Origin: Streptomyces sp. LHD-70
Lineage (GTDB): Bacteria; Actinomycetota; Actinomycetes; Streptomycetales; Streptomycetaceae
DNA length: 64,000 bases
Reading direction: 5' to 3'
Assembly: GCF_031157275.1 (NCBI RefSeq)
Contig: NZ_JAVIFW010000002.1
Span: forward strand, 1-64,000
This document shows, in pieces, positions 8,068 to 17,738 of this stretch (positions within the stretch are counted from its first letter, which is position 1; the number at the start of each line of letters is the position of its first letter). Position numbers and translations under genes: made by a program. The notes beneath the pieces were generated by a model. That model did not search any database. It was given only the letters and a program-made list of their open reading frames with translations, and was not told where the DNA came from.

Positions 8068-9148
8068 ATCCACTCCTCGTTCCGTGCCGCCGCCTGATTC
8101 GTACGAGATGTCGTACGCGATGCAGGCCTACCACTCCCATAACGAGCGGGAGTTCCGCAGGGCTCGGGAGGGGGACATTCGCGTTCAGATTGTCGGGGGC
8201 CACCCTATGCGACCTGCTGTCCGCGGCATCCGAGCCGCCTTGCGGGTCCACAGCGTCGGGAACGGAGGCGTAGGTCTCGCGCTGCTCCAGCCCGCTCCAG
8301 TGGTCGACGGGCCAGGCGATGACCTTGGCGGTGCCGACGACCTCCTCCTGGGAAACGGTGCCCTGGTGGGGGCTGTCGAGGTGGTAGCGGGAGTCGGCGG
8401 AGTCGGAGCGGTGGTCGCCCATCACGAAGAGGCGGCCTTCGGGGACCTTGACGTCAAAGCTCCGCTGGGAGGGTTTGTTGATGTCGTCGGGGTGCAGGTA
8501 GGGCTCGTTGAGGGCGACGCCGTTGACGGTGACCCGGCCGTCCTCGCCGCAGCATTTGACGCGGTCCCCGCCGACGGCGACGACGCGTTTGATGAGGTCC
8601 TGTTCGTCGGCGGAGGGCAGCAGGCCGATGAAGGTGAGCCCCTGCTTGAGCTGTTTGACGCCGACGGGGTCGTCCTGCGTTCTGGGCTGCTGTTCGGCGC
8701 GCAGCCAGCCGCCGGGGTCCTTGAAGACGACGACGTCACCGCGCTGTGGTTCGGCGCCGAACCAGGGGGTGAGTTTGTCGACGAGGACACGGTCGCCGAT
8801 CTTGATCGTCTGCTCCATGGAGCCGGACGGGATGACGAAGGCCTGGACGAGGAACGTCTTCAGGACGAGGGCGATCAGCACGGCGACGCCGATGAGGAGA
8901 GGTATCTCCTTGATCGCCGAGCGCCGCCTGCGGCGTTTGACCTTACGGGCCAGCTTGCGGCGTTCGGCCCGGCCGGGGCTGGGCGGGCCAGGGGTGCCGG
9001 TGGCGGAGCGGGTGCCGGTGGTGGAGCGGGTGCCGGTGGTGGAGCGGGTGCCGGTGGTGGGGCGGGTGCCGGTGGGCAGGCCGGTGTCGGTGCGGGCGCC
9101 GCCTTTCGGCAGGCCGTGACTGCCCTTCGGTATGCCGCGCCTACCCAT
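8015..9148 (-). CDS. sipX: Signal peptidase I (SipX-type) with repetitive N-terminal tail
   Basis: A 377-residue type I signal peptidase, the longest of the four. The cytoplasmic N-terminal tail is long and basic and carries a six-residue repeat (TGTRST) near residues 27-51. A membrane segment follows at about 83-105, then catalytic Ser110 (IPSGSM) and Lys187 (LIKRVVAVGGDR). Only a short hydrophobic stretch (LPLVMGVVGL) lies near the C-terminus, followed by an Arg-rich end, so a second anchor is doubtful. The ATG at 9148 overlaps the sipW stop by eight bases and has a better spaced ribosome site than the GTG at 9154. Confidence 0.87.
   Translation of the reverse strand: MGRRGIPKGSHGLPKGGARTDTGLPTGTRPTTGTRSTTGTRSTTGTRSATGTPGPPSPGRAERRKLARKVKRRRRRSAIKEIPLLIGVAVLIALVLKTFLVQAFVIPSGSMEQTIKIGDRVLVDKLTPWFGAEPQRGDVVVFKDPGGWLRAEQQPRTQDDPVGVKQLKQGLTFIGLLPSADEQDLIKRVVAVGGDRVKCCGEDGRVTVNGVALNEPYLHPDDINKPSQRSFDVKVPEGRLFVMGDHRSDSADSRYHLDSPHQGTVSQEEVVGTAKVIAWPVDHWSGLEQRETYASVPDAVDPQGGSDAADSRSHRVAPDNLNANVPLPSPAELPLVMGVVGLHRVRHLVRIRRRHGTRSGCGGFGRRRTIRTRRTRG
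8995..9076 (-). repeat. 18-base tandem repeats in the 5' part of sipX
   Basis: Four to five copies of an 18-base unit (plus strand GTGCCGGTGGTGGAGCGG and close variants) encode the TGTRST repeats in the cytoplasmic tail of the SipX-type peptidase. Seen directly. Confidence 0.8.
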
Positions 9149-9839
9149 GGGCACCGCCCGGCTCCGGCACCTTGGCGAAGACGTCGGGCCGTCCGAGGGA
9201 GCCGGACCGGTCGAGGGGCAGCCCTATCCAGTCGGCGCGGCCGATCACGCTCTCGACGGGGACCATGCCGCCGCCGGGTGAGCCGAGGTGGTCGCGGGAA
9301 TCGCTGGAGTCGCTGCGGTGGTCGCCGAGGACGAACAGGGTGCCCTCGGGCACGACCACGTCGAAAGGCACCGTGGACGGTGCGTCCCCCGGATACAGAT
9401 AAGGCTCGTCCACCGGCTCCCCGTTCACCTGAATCCGCCCCTGCTCGCCGCCTCGCCCGCCGCGCCCGGCCACCCGGTCACCGCCGACGCCGACCACGCG
9501 CTTGATGTAGTCGGAGTCGCCGAAGTAGCCACTGCCGTCGAAGACGACGACATCCCCGCGTTGCGGCTCGTTGCCGAAACGGTACGCCAACTTGTTCACC
9601 AGGACACGATCCCCGGTGCTCAAGGTGGGCTCCATGGAGCCGCTGGGGATGAGGAACGGCTGCAGTACGAAGGTGCTGACGAGGAGCAGGAACACCAGAC
9701 ACAGCGCGACGAGCACTCCACCGCGGCGCCAACGCCGGCCGGAAACAGCCGCGGAGCGCGACCCCTCCTCCTCCCGCTCGGTGTCGGCGGGGTGGGAGGA
9801 GCGATCGCGCTCCGCGTTCTGTGCTGCTTCGGTGTCCAT
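9141..9839 (-). CDS. sipW: Signal peptidase I (SipW-type)
   Basis: A 232-residue type I signal peptidase, first gene of the four-gene sip cluster. A charged cytoplasmic tail is followed by one membrane segment at residues 40-62, catalytic Ser68 (IPSGSM) and Lys113 (YIKRVVGVGGDR). A Gly/Arg-rich loop separates the conserved strands. No C-terminal anchor is visible, so it should be a single-span enzyme. It lies 65 bases downstream of rplS on the same strand and may share its transcript, and it overlaps sipX. All four paralogues keep their catalytic Ser-Lys pair, so none is a decayed copy. Confidence 0.92.
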   Translation of the reverse strand: MDTEAAQNAERDRSSHPADTEREEEGSRSAAVSGRRWRRGGVLVALCLVFLLLVSTFVLQPFLIPSGSMEPTLSTGDRVLVNKLAYRFGNEPQRGDVVVFDGSGYFGDSDYIKRVVGVGGDRVAGRGGRGGEQGRIQVNGEPVDEPYLYPGDAPSTVPFDVVVPEGTLFVLGDHRSDSSDSRDHLGSPGGGMVPVESVIGRADWIGLPLDRSGSLGRPDVFAKVPEPGGAHG

Positions 9840-9904
9840 CGGGGTCAGAGCCTATCCGGCCCGCCCCGAGGCGCCGGATCCGCGTGGGGATCCGGTACGC
9901 GAGA

Positions 9905-10255
9905 TCAGTTCTCGCGCTTCTCCTTGATCTTGGCGGCCTTGCCGCGCAGCTCACGGAGGTAGTACAGCTTGGCGCGACGCACGTCACCCTTGGTGACGAG
10001 CTCGATCTTCTCGACGATCGGGGTGTGCACCGGGAAGGTGCGCTCGACGCCGACGGAGAACGAGACCTTGCGGACCGTGAAGGTCTCGCTGATGCCCGCG
10101 CCCTGGCGGCGGATGACTACGCCCTTGAACTGCTGCACACGGGAGCGGTTGCCCTCGATGACGCGCACGTGGACGTTGACGGTGTCACCCGGGCGGAAGG
10201 CCGGGACGTCGCTGCGCAGCGAGGCGGAGTCGACGGAGGCGAGCAGGTTGCTCAT
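9905..10255 (-). CDS. rplS: 50S ribosomal protein L19
   Basis: A 116-residue ribosomal protein L19 of the large subunit, located at the 30S-50S interface. It has the family hallmarks [28 protein letters not shown] and [17 protein letters not shown] near the middle and [15 protein letters not shown] near the end. It closes the rpsP-khpA-rimM-trmD-rplS order usual in actinobacteria. The 132-base gap before it (10256-10387) holds two small inverted repeats (10274-10293 and 10348-10362), which could be a leader structure or an attenuator between trmD and rplS. Confidence 0.97.
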   Translation of the reverse strand: MSNLLASVDSASLRSDVPAFRPGDTVNVHVRVIEGNRSRVQQFKGVVIRRQGAGISETFTVRKVSFSVGVERTFPVHTPIVEKIELVTKGDVRRAKLYYLRELRGKAAKIKEKREN

Positions 10256-10387
10256 GATCGTCTGCTTTCTTCGCCGATGCCACAGGTCATCGGCGGGAGG
10301 TATGCGATGAGTTTCGGTAGCTGATCGCGTCGGGCCTAGCGTCTTTCCCCCTGTGGCAGGGGCGCAGGCTGGACGTACAGCAGCGGC

Positions 10388-11209
10388 CTATTGTTCCACG
10401 GCCTCGGGCGTTGGCCCAAATCGCCCGTCGGGGCCGGGCCGCCAGCCCAGGATCGAGAGCATTTCGCGGTCCTTCTTGTCGAAGGCGGCGGGGTCGGTGC
10501 GCTCGATGAGGTCGGGGCGGTTGCGCACGGTGCGGCGCAGGGCCTCGTCGCGGCGCCAGCGGGCGATCTTGCCGTGGTGGCCGCTGAGCAGGACGTCGGG
10601 GATGTCCCGGCCGCGCCACTCGGGGGGCTTGGTGTAGACGGGTCCTTCGAGGAGATCGGCCATGGCGCCGGGGGCGAAGGAGTCGTCCTGGTGCGAGGCC
10701 GCGTTGCCGAGGACGCCGGGCAGGAGGCGGGCGACGGCCTCCGTCATGACGAGGACGGCGGCTTCTCCCCCGGCGAGGACGTAGTCGCCGATGGAGACCT
10801 CGTGGACGGGCATGCGGGTCGCGTACTCGTCGATGACGCGGCGGTCGATGCCTTCGTAGCGGGCGGGCGTGAAGATCAGCCAGGGCCGCTCGGAGAGTTC
10901 GACGGCGAGTTCCTGGGTGAAGGGGCGGCCGCTGGGTGTGGGGACGACCAGGGCGGGGCCGTGCGCGCCGTTCTCGTAGCCGTCGGCGAGCGCGTGGTCG
11001 AGGGCGTCGCCCCAGGGCTCGGTCTTCATGACCATGCCGGGTCCGCCGCCGTACGGGGTGTCGTCGACGGTGTTGTGCCGGTCGTACGTCCACTGCCTCA
11101 AGTCGTGGACGTGGACGTCGAGTTGGCCGCGGGCGCGGGCCTTGCCGACGAGGGAGACATGCAGCGGTTCGAGGTACTCGGGGAAGATCGTGACGACGTC
11201 GAGGCGCAT
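10388..11209 (-). CDS. trmD: tRNA (guanine-N1)-methyltransferase TrmD
   Basis: A 273-residue SPOUT methyltransferase that makes m1G37 in tRNAs reading CNN codons and prevents frameshifting. The N-terminus is [13 protein letters not shown]. The knotted AdoMet site is seen in PARYEGIDRRV and VSIGDYVLAGGEAA, and the C-terminal tRNA-binding part includes PPEWRGRDIPDVLLSGHH. The length is slightly above the family norm because of a short C-terminal tail. Its ATG overlaps the rimM stop by one base (TAATG), so the two are translationally coupled. Confidence 0.97.
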   Translation of the reverse strand: MRLDVVTIFPEYLEPLHVSLVGKARARGQLDVHVHDLRQWTYDRHNTVDDTPYGGGPGMVMKTEPWGDALDHALADGYENGAHGPALVVPTPSGRPFTQELAVELSERPWLIFTPARYEGIDRRVIDEYATRMPVHEVSIGDYVLAGGEAAVLVMTEAVARLLPGVLGNAASHQDDSFAPGAMADLLEGPVYTKPPEWRGRDIPDVLLSGHHGKIARWRRDEALRRTVRNRPDLIERTDPAAFDKKDREMLSILGWRPGPDGRFGPTPEAVEQ

Positions 11210-11760
11210 TACGAGTCCTCGCGGTCCTCGCGCGAGGAGGCGATCTCGGCGCGGTCGTCGATGAGGCCGGGCGGCGGGTCGATGGTCGCGCGCTGTTCCT
11301 CGAGGTCGATCTCGGTGACGATCTCCTCGACGAACGGGATCATGACCTCGGTGCCGTCGGGCCGCTCGACGATGAACAGGTCCTGCGACGCGAGGTGGGA
11401 GATCTCCGTGATCCGGCCGACCTCTTCGCCGTCGACGGTGACCACGTCCAGGTCCATGAGCTGGTGGTCGTAGTACTCGTCGTCGCCCTCGGGGAGTTCC
11501 TCGGGGTCGACGTCGGCGATGAGCAGGGTGTTGCGGAGGGCCTCGGCGCCGGTGCGGTCGCGTACGCCCTCGAAGCGCAGCAGCAGCCGTCCGCTGTGTA
11601 CGCGGCCGGTGGCGATGGTGAGGGGCCCGGTGGTGGCCGGGTCGGTGGCGAGTACGGCACCGGGGGCGAGGCGCAGCTCGGGTTCGTCGGTGCGGACCTC
11701 GACGGTGACTTCGCCCTTGATGCCGTGGGCGCGGCCGATGCGTCCCACTACCAACTGCAC
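11209..11760 (-). CDS. rimM: 16S rRNA processing protein RimM
   Basis: A 183-residue RimM protein, which binds ribosomal protein S19 and helps mature the 3' domain of the 30S subunit. The N-terminal RimM domain starts [25 protein letters not shown] and the PRC-barrel domain follows from about residue 95 ([20 protein letters not shown]). The open frame extends upstream to 11883, but a GAAGGAG ribosome site lies six bases before the GTG at 11760, which gives the standard N-terminus. It sits 79 bases after khpA and is coupled to trmD. Confidence 0.95.
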   Translation of the reverse strand: MQLVVGRIGRAHGIKGEVTVEVRTDEPELRLAPGAVLATDPATTGPLTIATGRVHSGRLLLRFEGVRDRTGAEALRNTLLIADVDPEELPEGDDEYYDHQLMDLDVVTVDGEEVGRITEISHLASQDLFIVERPDGTEVMIPFVEEIVTEIDLEEQRATIDPPPGLIDDRAEIASSREDREDS

Positions 11761-11839
11761 GTTGCGTTCTCCTTCGTACGACGACGGGCCGGGGCGGGCC
11801 AGAAGCCCTCCCCGGCCCGTGCCGGTGTTGCCTTGCGGT

Positions 11840-12079
11840 TCAGCGAACCTGGTCGACGTCGACGAGGTCGACGCGGACTCCACGGCCGCCGATGGCCCCT
11901 ACGACGGTGCGCAGGGCACGAGCGGTGCGGCCGTTGCGGCCGATCACCTTGCCGAGGTCGTCGGGGTGGACCCGGACCTCGAGGACGCGCCCTCGGCGCA
12001 GGTCGCGGGAGGCGACCTGCACGTCGTCGGGGTTGTCGACGATGCCCTTCACGAGGTGCTCGAGAGCCTCCTCGAGCAT
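11840..12079 (-). CDS. khpA: KH-domain RNA-binding protein KhpA
   Basis: A 79-residue single KH-domain protein of the KhpA/YlqC family. The KH signature is [20 protein letters not shown], with the GxxG loop at IGRNGR. Relatives bind many small RNAs and transcripts and, in Gram-positive bacteria, influence cell length and division. It lies two bases after the rpsP stop, in the position typical of the rpsP-khpA-rimM-trmD-rplS operon. Confidence 0.95.
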   Translation of the reverse strand: MLEEALEHLVKGIVDNPDDVQVASRDLRRGRVLEVRVHPDDLGKVIGRNGRTARALRTVVGAIGGRGVRVDLVDVDQVR

Positions 12080-12081
12080 GC

Positions 12082-12507
12082 TCAGGCCTCGGTCGACTCG
12101 GCCGCGGACTCAGCCGGAGCGTCGTCCTTCTTCTCGGCCTTCTTCTTCTGCGTGATGGCCTCGCCCTTGGGCTCGTCCTCGGCGCCGACGGCCTCGAAGG
12201 TCGGGCGCGCGGCCTTCGGCTCCGGCTGCAGCAGCGGGGCCGGGGCGGGCTCGCCCTTGAACTTCTGCCAGTCGCCGGTCTTCTTCAGGATGGCGAGCAC
12301 GGGCTCGGTCGGCTGCGCGCCGACACCCAGCCAGTACGCGACACGCTCGGCGTCGACCTCCATGCGGGAGGGGTTCTGCACCGGGTGGTACAGACCGATC
12401 TCCTCGATGGCCCGGCCGTCACGGCGGGTACGGGAGTCGGCGACGATGATGCGGTAGTGAGGCGCGCGGATCTTGCCCAGACGCTTCAGCTTGATCTTGA
12501 CTGCCAC
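12082..12507 (-). CDS. rpsP: 30S ribosomal protein S16
   Basis: A 141-residue ribosomal protein S16. The core ([24 protein letters not shown] through [13 protein letters not shown]) takes up the first 80 residues. The rest is an Ala/Glu/Lys-rich extension that is longer than in most bacteria but usual in actinobacteria. The frame stays open upstream to 12546, but the GTG at 12507 gives the conserved start, with AGGAG about ten bases before it. It is the first gene of the five-gene translation operon. The region upstream (12508-12771) holds its promoter and an intergenic repeat element. Confidence 0.96.
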   Translation of the reverse strand: MAVKIKLKRLGKIRAPHYRIIVADSRTRRDGRAIEEIGLYHPVQNPSRMEVDAERVAYWLGVGAQPTEPVLAILKKTGDWQKFKGEPAPAPLLQPEPKAARPTFEAVGAEDEPKGEAITQKKKAEKKDDAPAESAAESTEA

Positions 12508-12745
12508 TGGAGTGGTGTCTCCTGGTCTTGACGTGGGTGGGCACAACGAAGATGCCGCGTGGGGTTGCGGTACTCGAGTGCCCGATGGACGCGTCAGCCG
12601 GAGGAGAGAGGGGTCCTGTGCGGCTGTCGAGTACAGCTAGCCATTGTGCCATACCTCGCTGGGGCGGGGTTCCTCGGTCCTGGTCCCCGGCTTGCAGGTG
12701 GGCGTCGACCCGCTCAGGACTCGGGGGCCAGCCCCCGGACCCCCG

Positions 12746-12791
12746 CTCCTCAAGCGCCGGAGGGGCTGATTTTAGACGCCGGAGGGGCTGA
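12746..12791. repeat. Intergenic hairpin-type repeat, two copies of CGCCGGAGGGGCTGA
   Basis: The 15-mer CGCCGGAGGGGCTGA occurs at 12755-12769 and again at 12777-12791, 22 bases apart. The first copy is preceded by CTCCTCAAG. The same family appears at 22794-22820 and as a full inverted pair at 29982-30051. The second copy here forms the last codons and stop region of the SprT-like gene. It resembles the CCTCAAACGCCGGACGGGC-type element common between Streptomyces genes. Confidence 0.65.
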
Positions 12792-13371
12792 GTTGCGCCT
12801 CCGGGATGCGGAACGGCTTGCCGCAGCCGCCGCACATGATGGGGGCCTGGGCGAGGACCGAGGGGACCACGCGGACGTTGCGGCCGCAGTCGCAGACCGC
12901 CTTGACGCGGACGCCGCCGCCGGACGAGCCGTGCCGGGCGGCGGGGCCGCGGAAGCTGCGGGCCGTGTCGTGCGCGGTGGCCGCGGTGTGGGCCTTGAGG
13001 GCGCCTTTGAGGCGTTCGATCGTCGCGCGGTACCGCTTTCTCGCCTCCGGGTTGAGCGTCACCAGCGAGAAGCCGCTGCTGGGGTGCGGCTCCTCGGGGT
13101 GGTCCAGGCCCAGCTCCTCGGCGATCGCGAGGAAGCGGCGGTTGTGGTAGCGGCCGGCGCGGGAGGTGTCGCGGATGCCGCGGGCGGCGGCGATTCCGTG
13201 GACTGCCTCGTGCAGCAGGCGCTCGAAGGAGAGCTCGGCGCCGCAGGCGGACGAGGACTCTCCGATCAGGGACTCGGGCGCGGCAAGGCTCGGCAGCTCG
13301 GGGTGGTGCCGTTGAATGTCGGCCCACGCCTGCGCCAGCTCTGCGGCGAGTACAGGTGGTGTCGTGCTCAC
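12772..13371 (-). CDS. SprT-like zinc-binding protein, function unknown
   Basis: A 199-residue protein that I recognise only by motif. HEAVH at residues 54-58, followed by a YHNRRF helix around 75-80, looks like the HExxH zinc-protease core of SprT-like proteins. A C-terminal zinc ribbon is suggested by C160-x-C162 and C180-x2-C183. SprT-like proteins act in DNA-protein crosslink repair in eukaryotes; the bacterial role is unclear. No signal peptide is visible, so it should be cytoplasmic. The final residues (LSPSGV) are encoded by a copy of an intergenic repeat, so the natural C-terminus may have been overwritten. Both flanking gaps exceed 240 bases, so it is monocistronic. Confidence 0.7.
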   Translation of the reverse strand: MSTTPPVLAAELAQAWADIQRHHPELPSLAAPESLIGESSSACGAELSFERLLHEAVHGIAAARGIRDTSRAGRYHNRRFLAIAEELGLDHPEEPHPSSGFSLVTLNPEARKRYRATIERLKGALKAHTAATAHDTARSFRGPAARHGSSGGGVRVKAVCDCGRNVRVVPSVLAQAPIMCGGCGKPFRIPEAQLSPSGV

Positions 13372-13615
13372 GTCGTGACAACGAGCCGGGGGCCCTCGGT
13401 GTTCCTATTACGGGGCATCCCAAATAATTTGCACGTACCAGTCAGTTGCCGCTGATACGTCCCGACGAGGGCGGGTGCGCTGATCTGCGGCGGAACACAC
13501 ACAGCTCACGCCAAGGTGATACACAGCGGCACGTATGTCGCAGGACGGCCGGGTCCGCCCTGATGCGTAGCGAGGTCCGTACGGCGAGGGTGACGGCGAG
13601 GGTGACCGTACCGCG

Positions 13616-15577
<1,962 letters not shown>

Positions 15578-15657
15578 GTCGAGCTTTCCGCCCGCAAGAG
15601 CCGGGGTTTCCGGGATCCTGGCTGCCGTCGCGCTTCCGCCGCATCACTGGGGGCTTC

Positions 15658-16038
15658 ATGGACGAACCGCTCGCGCTCCGCATCCGGTTGTTCCGTGACA
15701 CCGGCCAGGTCCGCCCCGAGGTGGCGGAGTTCGTGACGGCCGAGCTGGCGGGGCTCGCGGCCGAGGGCCACACCGTGAGCGAGGAGAGCGCGGGGCTGCT
15801 CACCAGCCATCTGCTGCTCGCCCTGACCCGGCTTCTCGACGGCGAGCCGATCGCGGAGTTCCCCACGGACGAGCAGGTCGCGGCGGAGCTGGCCGCGCAC
15901 CCCGAGGCGGTCGCCCTGGCCCGTGCCGTCGGCGTGCGCGCACAGCGGGAACTCGGGGCCTGCCTGCCCGAGTCGGAGGTCAACTTCCTGGGGCTGCACC
16001 TGGCCGTGCTCGCCCGGCACTCCATCCACCGATCGTGA
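15658..16038 (+). CDS. yhfY: PRD-domain protein (YhfY-like)
   Basis: A 126-residue protein made of one PTS-regulation domain (PRD). PRDs are helical domains phosphorylated on histidine by the phosphotransferase system and normally sit in antiterminators or activators. Here the domain stands alone, without DNA- or RNA-binding parts. The PRD pattern is visible in LLTSHLLLALTRLLDGEP and in ESEVNFLGLHLAVLARHS near the end; the two histidines there are candidate phosphorylation sites. A GGGGG run precedes the ATG at 15658. It is the first gene of the operon, and the E. coli yhf operon also has a stand-alone PRD protein (YhfY). Confidence 0.82.
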   Translation: MDEPLALRIRLFRDTGQVRPEVAEFVTAELAGLAAEGHTVSEESAGLLTSHLLLALTRLLDGEPIAEFPTDEQVAAELAAHPEAVALARAVGVRAQRELGACLPESEVNFLGLHLAVLARHSIHRS

Positions 16039-16049
16039 AGGGGCTCCCC

Positions 16050-16409
16050 ATGGCGAAGATCCTCACCGGCGGCGTCGGCAAGACCGAGGTGGCCGAGGCG
16101 GTACGGCGGCTCGGCCTGGACGGTGTGGAGGTGACCGTATCCAGCGACATGGACGCCGCGCTGCTGCTGCGGGCCGGCCGCGCCGACTACTACCTCGGCA
16201 CCTGCCACACCGGCGCCGGCGCCTCCCTCGGCGTGCTCGTCGGCCTGATGGGACGGCCCGCCTGTCACACGTTCGGCCGTGGCGTGCCGAGCGCGGACGA
16301 GGTGGCGGCGCTGCTCGCCGAGGGCAAGCGGGTCTTCGGGTTCGCGCTCGACCGGATCGATGCGGTGGCCCCGGTCCTGGCCCGCGCGCTCGCCGTACGA
16401 CCGGTGTGA
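16050..16409 (+). CDS. yhfU: DUF2620 family protein (YhfU-like)
   Basis: A 119-residue protein matching the DUF2620/YhfU family. It begins MAKILTGGVGKTEVAEAVRRL and has a conserved Gly/Cys/His middle section (YYLGTCHTGAGASLG). The size and alpha/beta look are reminiscent of small PTS EIIB-type proteins, but no known phosphocysteine motif is certain and the function is unknown. The ATG at 16050 has GAAGGGG six bases upstream and is better than the GTG at 16035. It follows the PRD gene by 11 bases and precedes yhfT by three. Confidence 0.85.
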   Translation: MAKILTGGVGKTEVAEAVRRLGLDGVEVTVSSDMDAALLLRAGRADYYLGTCHTGAGASLGVLVGLMGRPACHTFGRGVPSADEVAALLAEGKRVFGFALDRIDAVAPVLARALAVRPV

Positions 16410-16412
16410 TCC

Positions 16413-17738
16413 GTGGCCACCGTGACCGCGGCCGGCCTCGCCCTCTCGCTGCCGCAGCAGCTCACGGTCGTCGCGCTCTGTGCGCTGACCGCGTTCGTCG
16501 CGCATCTGGCGCTCGCCGTGTTCAACGACGGCGTACGCCCGTTCCTGCTCGACTTCGTCCAGGGCCGCAGCACCCGCGCCGCGACGACGGCGGTGGCGTT
16601 CGGCCTGTCGGCGGGGTTCGTGTTCGGGCTCGGGGCGCCGATGGCGCTGGCGTCCGGGGTGCTCAACCCGTGGCTGCTGTTCCTGCCCACCGACGTCCTC
16701 GGCATCCTCGCGCCGAAGAAGTGGCTGGCGCCGCTGCTCGGGGCGGGCTGGGGCGCGGTGGTCGTGTTCGGTCTGGGCGGCGCGAACGAGTGGGCGCACG
16801 ATCTGCCCGTCGACTTCCTGACCGCGATGCAGGAGATGTCGACGCCGATCCTGTTCCTGTTCACGCTGTTCCCGGTGCTCGCCGTGACCCGGCAGTTCGG
16901 GCGGTGGCGCGGCGCGGTGGTCGGGGTGGTCGAACTCGCCCTCGTCGTCCTGACGTTGAAGCTGTGGCCGGGCATGTTCGCCGGTGCGCTCGCGATGGCG
17001 GTGGGGGTGCTGCTGCTGATCGGCTTCGCCGTCGCCAAGGACGTACGGGAGAGGGGAGCGCGGGAGGCGCACACGGGCGCCGCCGACGACCCCGTGGCCT
17101 CGCTGTTCAGCGCCGGTGCGGCCCGGCTCCGCCGCCATCTGCCGCTGTTCATGCTGCTCGGCGCCGGGATCTGCGTGCTCGCCCAGCTGAAGGTGTTCGG
17201 CGGCGGCGAGGCGACGAGTTTCCTGATCGCGAAGGGGCAGTACGCGGAGGCCGCGCAGGTCGACTTCTACCGGGCGTTCGGCTTCGTCCCCCTGATCGCG
17301 ACGACCGCGCTCGCCTCGGGTGCGTACGGCATCGCCGGGTTCACGCTCGCGTACCCGATCGGCTATCTGATGCCGAACCCGCTGCTCGCGGCGGTGGCGG
17401 GGGCCGCGGTGTTCGCCGTCGAGGTGCTGGCCCTCGCGTCGATCGGGCGGGTGCTGGGGCGGCTGCCGAGCGTGCGGGACTCCTCCGAGCAGGTGCGGGC
17501 CGCGATCGGGGAGGCGCTGGGGCTCGCGATCCTCTTCGGCTCGCTGCTGGCCGCGCACACGATGGGCGGCGGGCTCGGCATCCTCGTCTGCGGCGGGCTC
17601 TATCTCCTGAACGAGGCGATGGGCCGCCCGGTCGTACGGATGGCGGCGGCGCCGGCGGCGGTGATCGTGGGCGGTGTGCTGCTCAATCTCCTGTACTGGC
17701 TGGATCTGTTCACGCCCCTCGCCCGGGTCAAGGGGTGA
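16413..17738 (+). CDS. yhfT: YhfT family membrane protein
   Basis: A 441-residue integral membrane protein with roughly ten to twelve hydrophobic segments, no signal peptide, and one long cytoplasmic loop (about residues 208-240). It matches YhfT of E. coli by several segments I know from that family: LLFLPTDVLGILA, GFVPLIATTALASG, YLMPNPLLAAVAGA and the SIGRVLGRLPSVRDSS motif. It is probably the transporter of the operon. The GTG at 16413 is three bases past the yhfU stop. Its own stop overlaps the php start (GTGA). Confidence 0.9.
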   Translation: MATVTAAGLALSLPQQLTVVALCALTAFVAHLALAVFNDGVRPFLLDFVQGRSTRAATTAVAFGLSAGFVFGLGAPMALASGVLNPWLLFLPTDVLGILAPKKWLAPLLGAGWGAVVVFGLGGANEWAHDLPVDFLTAMQEMSTPILFLFTLFPVLAVTRQFGRWRGAVVGVVELALVVLTLKLWPGMFAGALAMAVGVLLLIGFAVAKDVRERGAREAHTGAADDPVASLFSAGAARLRRHLPLFMLLGAGICVLAQLKVFGGGEATSFLIAKGQYAEAAQVDFYRAFGFVPLIATTALASGAYGIAGFTLAYPIGYLMPNPLLAAVAGAAVFAVEVLALASIGRVLGRLPSVRDSSEQVRAAIGEALGLAILFGSLLAAHTMGGGLGILVCGGLYLLNEAMGRPVVRMAAAPAAVIVGGVLLNLLYWLDLFTPLARVKG

